A stretch of 7,682 nt of DNA from Gammaproteobacteria bacterium (lineage in GTDB: Bacteria > Pseudomonadota > Gammaproteobacteria > Pseudomonadales > Litorivicinaceae), in NCBI GenBank assembly GCA_002705325.1, contig PAFS01000012.1, positions 1-7,682 of the forward strand. Direction: 5' to 3'. Within the stretch, counting starts at the first letter, position 1, and each line of letters begins with the position of its first letter. The translations under genes were made by a program, and so were the position numbers. Below, piece by piece: positions 6,298 through 7,682 of this stretch. The notes beneath the pieces were generated by a model. The model did not search any database. It saw nothing but the letters and a program-made list of their open reading frames with translations, and was not told where the DNA came from.

Positions 6298-7547
6298 TTC
6301 GTCACCCTCGCTGGAACAGGCTTCGTCGACTCCCATCGGGTGTACCAAGGCATAGCAAGGAAGAATAGGAAGTAGATCGCAGTCCCTAACTGAGCCAACG
6401 CTGTTCGCACTGGTGTAGATGGCAACGCACCTAGAATACCCAACATCACAAAGGCGATTGCAAACAACACCAACATGATCTTCGACAAATTGCCTTTGTA
6501 ACGAATTGAACGGACCGCGCTCCGATCAAGCCATGGCAGAACAAACAAAATCGCAATGGCAGCACCCATGACTACGACACCCCAGAACTTGGCATCAAGA
6601 CCAAACATTGGGAACGTGATCGCGCGAAGCATCGCGTAGAACGGAGTGAAATACCAAACAGGCGCGATGTGCTCTGGTGTCTTCAATGGGTTCGCTGGTT
6701 CGAAATTTGCGTACTCAATAAAGTACCCGCCCATCTCAGGGAAAAAGAAAATCACCACTGAGAACACAAACAAAAACACCGCAAGACCAGTAACGTCTTT
6801 CACCGTGTAATACGGGTGGAAGGCAATTCCATCGAGTGGTTTACCATTCCCGTCTTTATTGTCTTTTATGTCAATGCCGTCTGGGTTGTTCGAGCCAACT
6901 TCATGCAACGCCAAAATATGAAGTACCACAAGGCCAGCAATGACCAATGGTAACGCAACGACATGCAATGCGAAGAAACGATTCAGCGTGATTCCACTGA
7001 TGAGATAGTCACCACGTACCCACTGCGCCAAATCTGCACCAATCACAGGAATCGCAGAGAACAATGACACAATCACCTGTGCACCCCAGTATGACATTTG
7101 CCCCCAAGGCAGCAGATAACCCATGAATGCTTCGGCCATCAACAGCAAGTAGATTGACATACCAAAGATCCAGATCAGCTCACGCGGCTTCTGATACGAG
7201 CCGTACATGATGCCTCGCAGCATGTGCAGATAGACAACGACGAAGAAGGCAGACGCACCAGTCGAGTGCATATAGCGAATTAACCATCCCATCTCCACAT
7301 CACGCATGATGTATTCGACAGAGGCAAATGCACCCTCGGCGCTCGGCTCATAGCTCATGGTCAGCCAAATACCTGTGAGGATTTGATTCACCAACACCAC
7401 TAGTGCGAGTGAGCCGAAGAAATACCAAACGTTGAAGTTTTTAGGCGCCCAATATTGCGCAATGTGTGTATTCCAAGCATCCATAATCGATAAACGCTGG
7501 TCAACCCATCCGACCAACCCTGTAGCTTCAGTTTTACGCAAACCCAT
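6294..7547 (-). CDS. petB: Cytochrome b subunit of the cytochrome bc1 complex
   Basis: Cytochrome b is the membrane core of quinol:cytochrome c oxidoreductase and holds haems bL and bH and both quinone sites. The 417-residue protein is full length, combining the N-terminal four-helix and C-terminal halves that are split in b6f-type complexes. Membrane helices lie near 43-62, 97-116, 127-147, 192-213, 253-270, 321-338, 356-376 and 386-402. Haem ligands are His94/His108 (H-X13-H) and His195/His210 (H-X14-H). The Qo-site motif is PVWY (296-299, in IAPVWYFTPFYAMLRAI) rather than PEWY, a variant I recall as common in beta- and gammaproteobacteria. A charged Asp/Asn/Lys/Gly loop (about 220-240) sits after helix D. 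The start codon overlaps the petA stop (TAATG), with AGGAGG (7555-7560) 7 nt upstream. Confidence 0.98.
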   Translation of the reverse strand: MGLRKTEATGLVGWVDQRLSIMDAWNTHIAQYWAPKNFNVWYFFGSLALVVLVNQILTGIWLTMSYEPSAEGAFASVEYIMRDVEMGWLIRYMHSTGASAFFVVVYLHMLRGIMYGSYQKPRELIWIFGMSIYLLLMAEAFMGYLLPWGQMSYWGAQVIVSLFSAIPVIGADLAQWVRGDYLISGITLNRFFALHVVALPLVIAGLVVLHILALHEVGSNNPDGIDIKDNKDGNGKPLDGIAFHPYYTVKDVTGLAVFLFVFSVVIFFFPEMGGYFIEYANFEPANPLKTPEHIAPVWYFTPFYAMLRAITFPMFGLDAKFWGVVVMGAAIAILFVLPWLDRSAVRSIRYKGNLSKIMLVLFAIAFVMLGILGALPSTPVRTALAQLGTAIYFLFFLAMPWYTRWESTKPVPARVTK

Positions 7548-7560
7548 TACGCATCCTCCT
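7545..7560 (-). promoter_or_regulatory. Strong Shine-Dalgarno of petB within petA
   Basis: AGGAGG (7555-7560) lies 7 nt before the petB ATG (7545-7547), inside the last codons of petA. With the TAATG junction this suggests efficient re-initiation and matched output of Rieske protein and cytochrome b. Confidence 0.8.
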
Positions 7561-7682
7561 CATCAACACCAATGATCAGCACGTTGTCACTCTCGTAAGA
7601 GTGTGGCGGTACGAGTAAGTTCGTCGGCGCAGGGACCGCTTTGTAAACGCGTCCGGCTAAGTCAAACTTTGAACCGTGGCAT
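7547..7682 (-). CDS. petA: Rieske iron-sulfur subunit of cytochrome bc1, C-terminal end only
   Basis: Only the last 44 codons are in the window; the gene continues past 7682. The visible part begins CHGSKFDLAGRVYKAVPAPT and ends GVDEEDA. CHGSKFD is the second cluster-binding box of Rieske proteins (normally CPCHGSKFD): the Cys and His here are one pair of [2Fe-2S] ligands, and the base before them fits a CCA Pro codon. The VPAPTNL that follows matches the usual PAP/NL element after the cluster fold. The signal/anchor, hinge and first ligand box are out of view. The TAA overlaps the petB ATG by one base, and the operon promoter should be upstream, outside the window. Confidence 0.95.
   Translation of the reverse strand, partial: CHGSKFDLAGRVYKAVPAPTNLLVPPHSYESDNVLIIGVDEEDA

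Overview
This window is a block of conserved housekeeping genes from a Gammaproteobacterium. The evidence is gene content and order: rnpB next to rsmI, the rsmI/lpoA/diaA/dolP cluster (yraL-yraM-yraO-yraP in E. coli), and a petABC cytochrome bc1 operon followed by sspA-sspB, an arrangement familiar from Pseudomonas-like and marine gammaproteobacteria. Base composition is close to balanced and looks even throughout. I cannot name the genus. I see no mobile element, CRISPR array, tRNA or foreign-looking island.

Layout. Positions 1-262 (minus) hold the 5' three quarters of RNase P RNA (rnpB), cut by the window edge. Its probable promoter overlaps the end of rsmI (272-1132, minus), a 16S rRNA 2'-O-methyltransferase. 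Divergently, lpoA (1182-3188), a diaA-type SIS protein (3178-3768) and the BON-domain lipoprotein dolP (3784-4356) form a tight plus-strand operon. It is concerned with envelope synthesis and integrity (lpoA, dolP) and probably timing of replication initiation (diaA). The yraN gene that lies between lpoA and diaA in E. coli is absent. dolP meets sspB tail to tail, with the stop codons overlapping.

The rest is on the minus strand and is transcribed towards dolP: petA (Rieske protein, only its C-terminus, 7547-7682), petB (cytochrome b, 6294-7547), petC (cytochrome c1, 5518-6297), a strong hairpin terminator (5461-5492), sspA (4806-5441) and sspB (4353-4802). The three pet genes are joined by TAATG and ATGA start/stop overlaps and encode the three catalytic subunits of the quinol:cytochrome c oxidoreductase. 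sspA and sspB encode the RNA-polymerase-associated stringent starvation protein and the ClpXP adaptor.

I found no convincing undescribed system. The points worth a second look are small departures from the family norm: trimmed P3 and P12 helices in RNase P RNA, an unusually long disordered linker in LpoA, loss of the membrane-inserting tryptophan in DolP, the missing yraN, the overlapping convergent stops, and a terminator between petC and sspA with no obvious sspA promoter after it.
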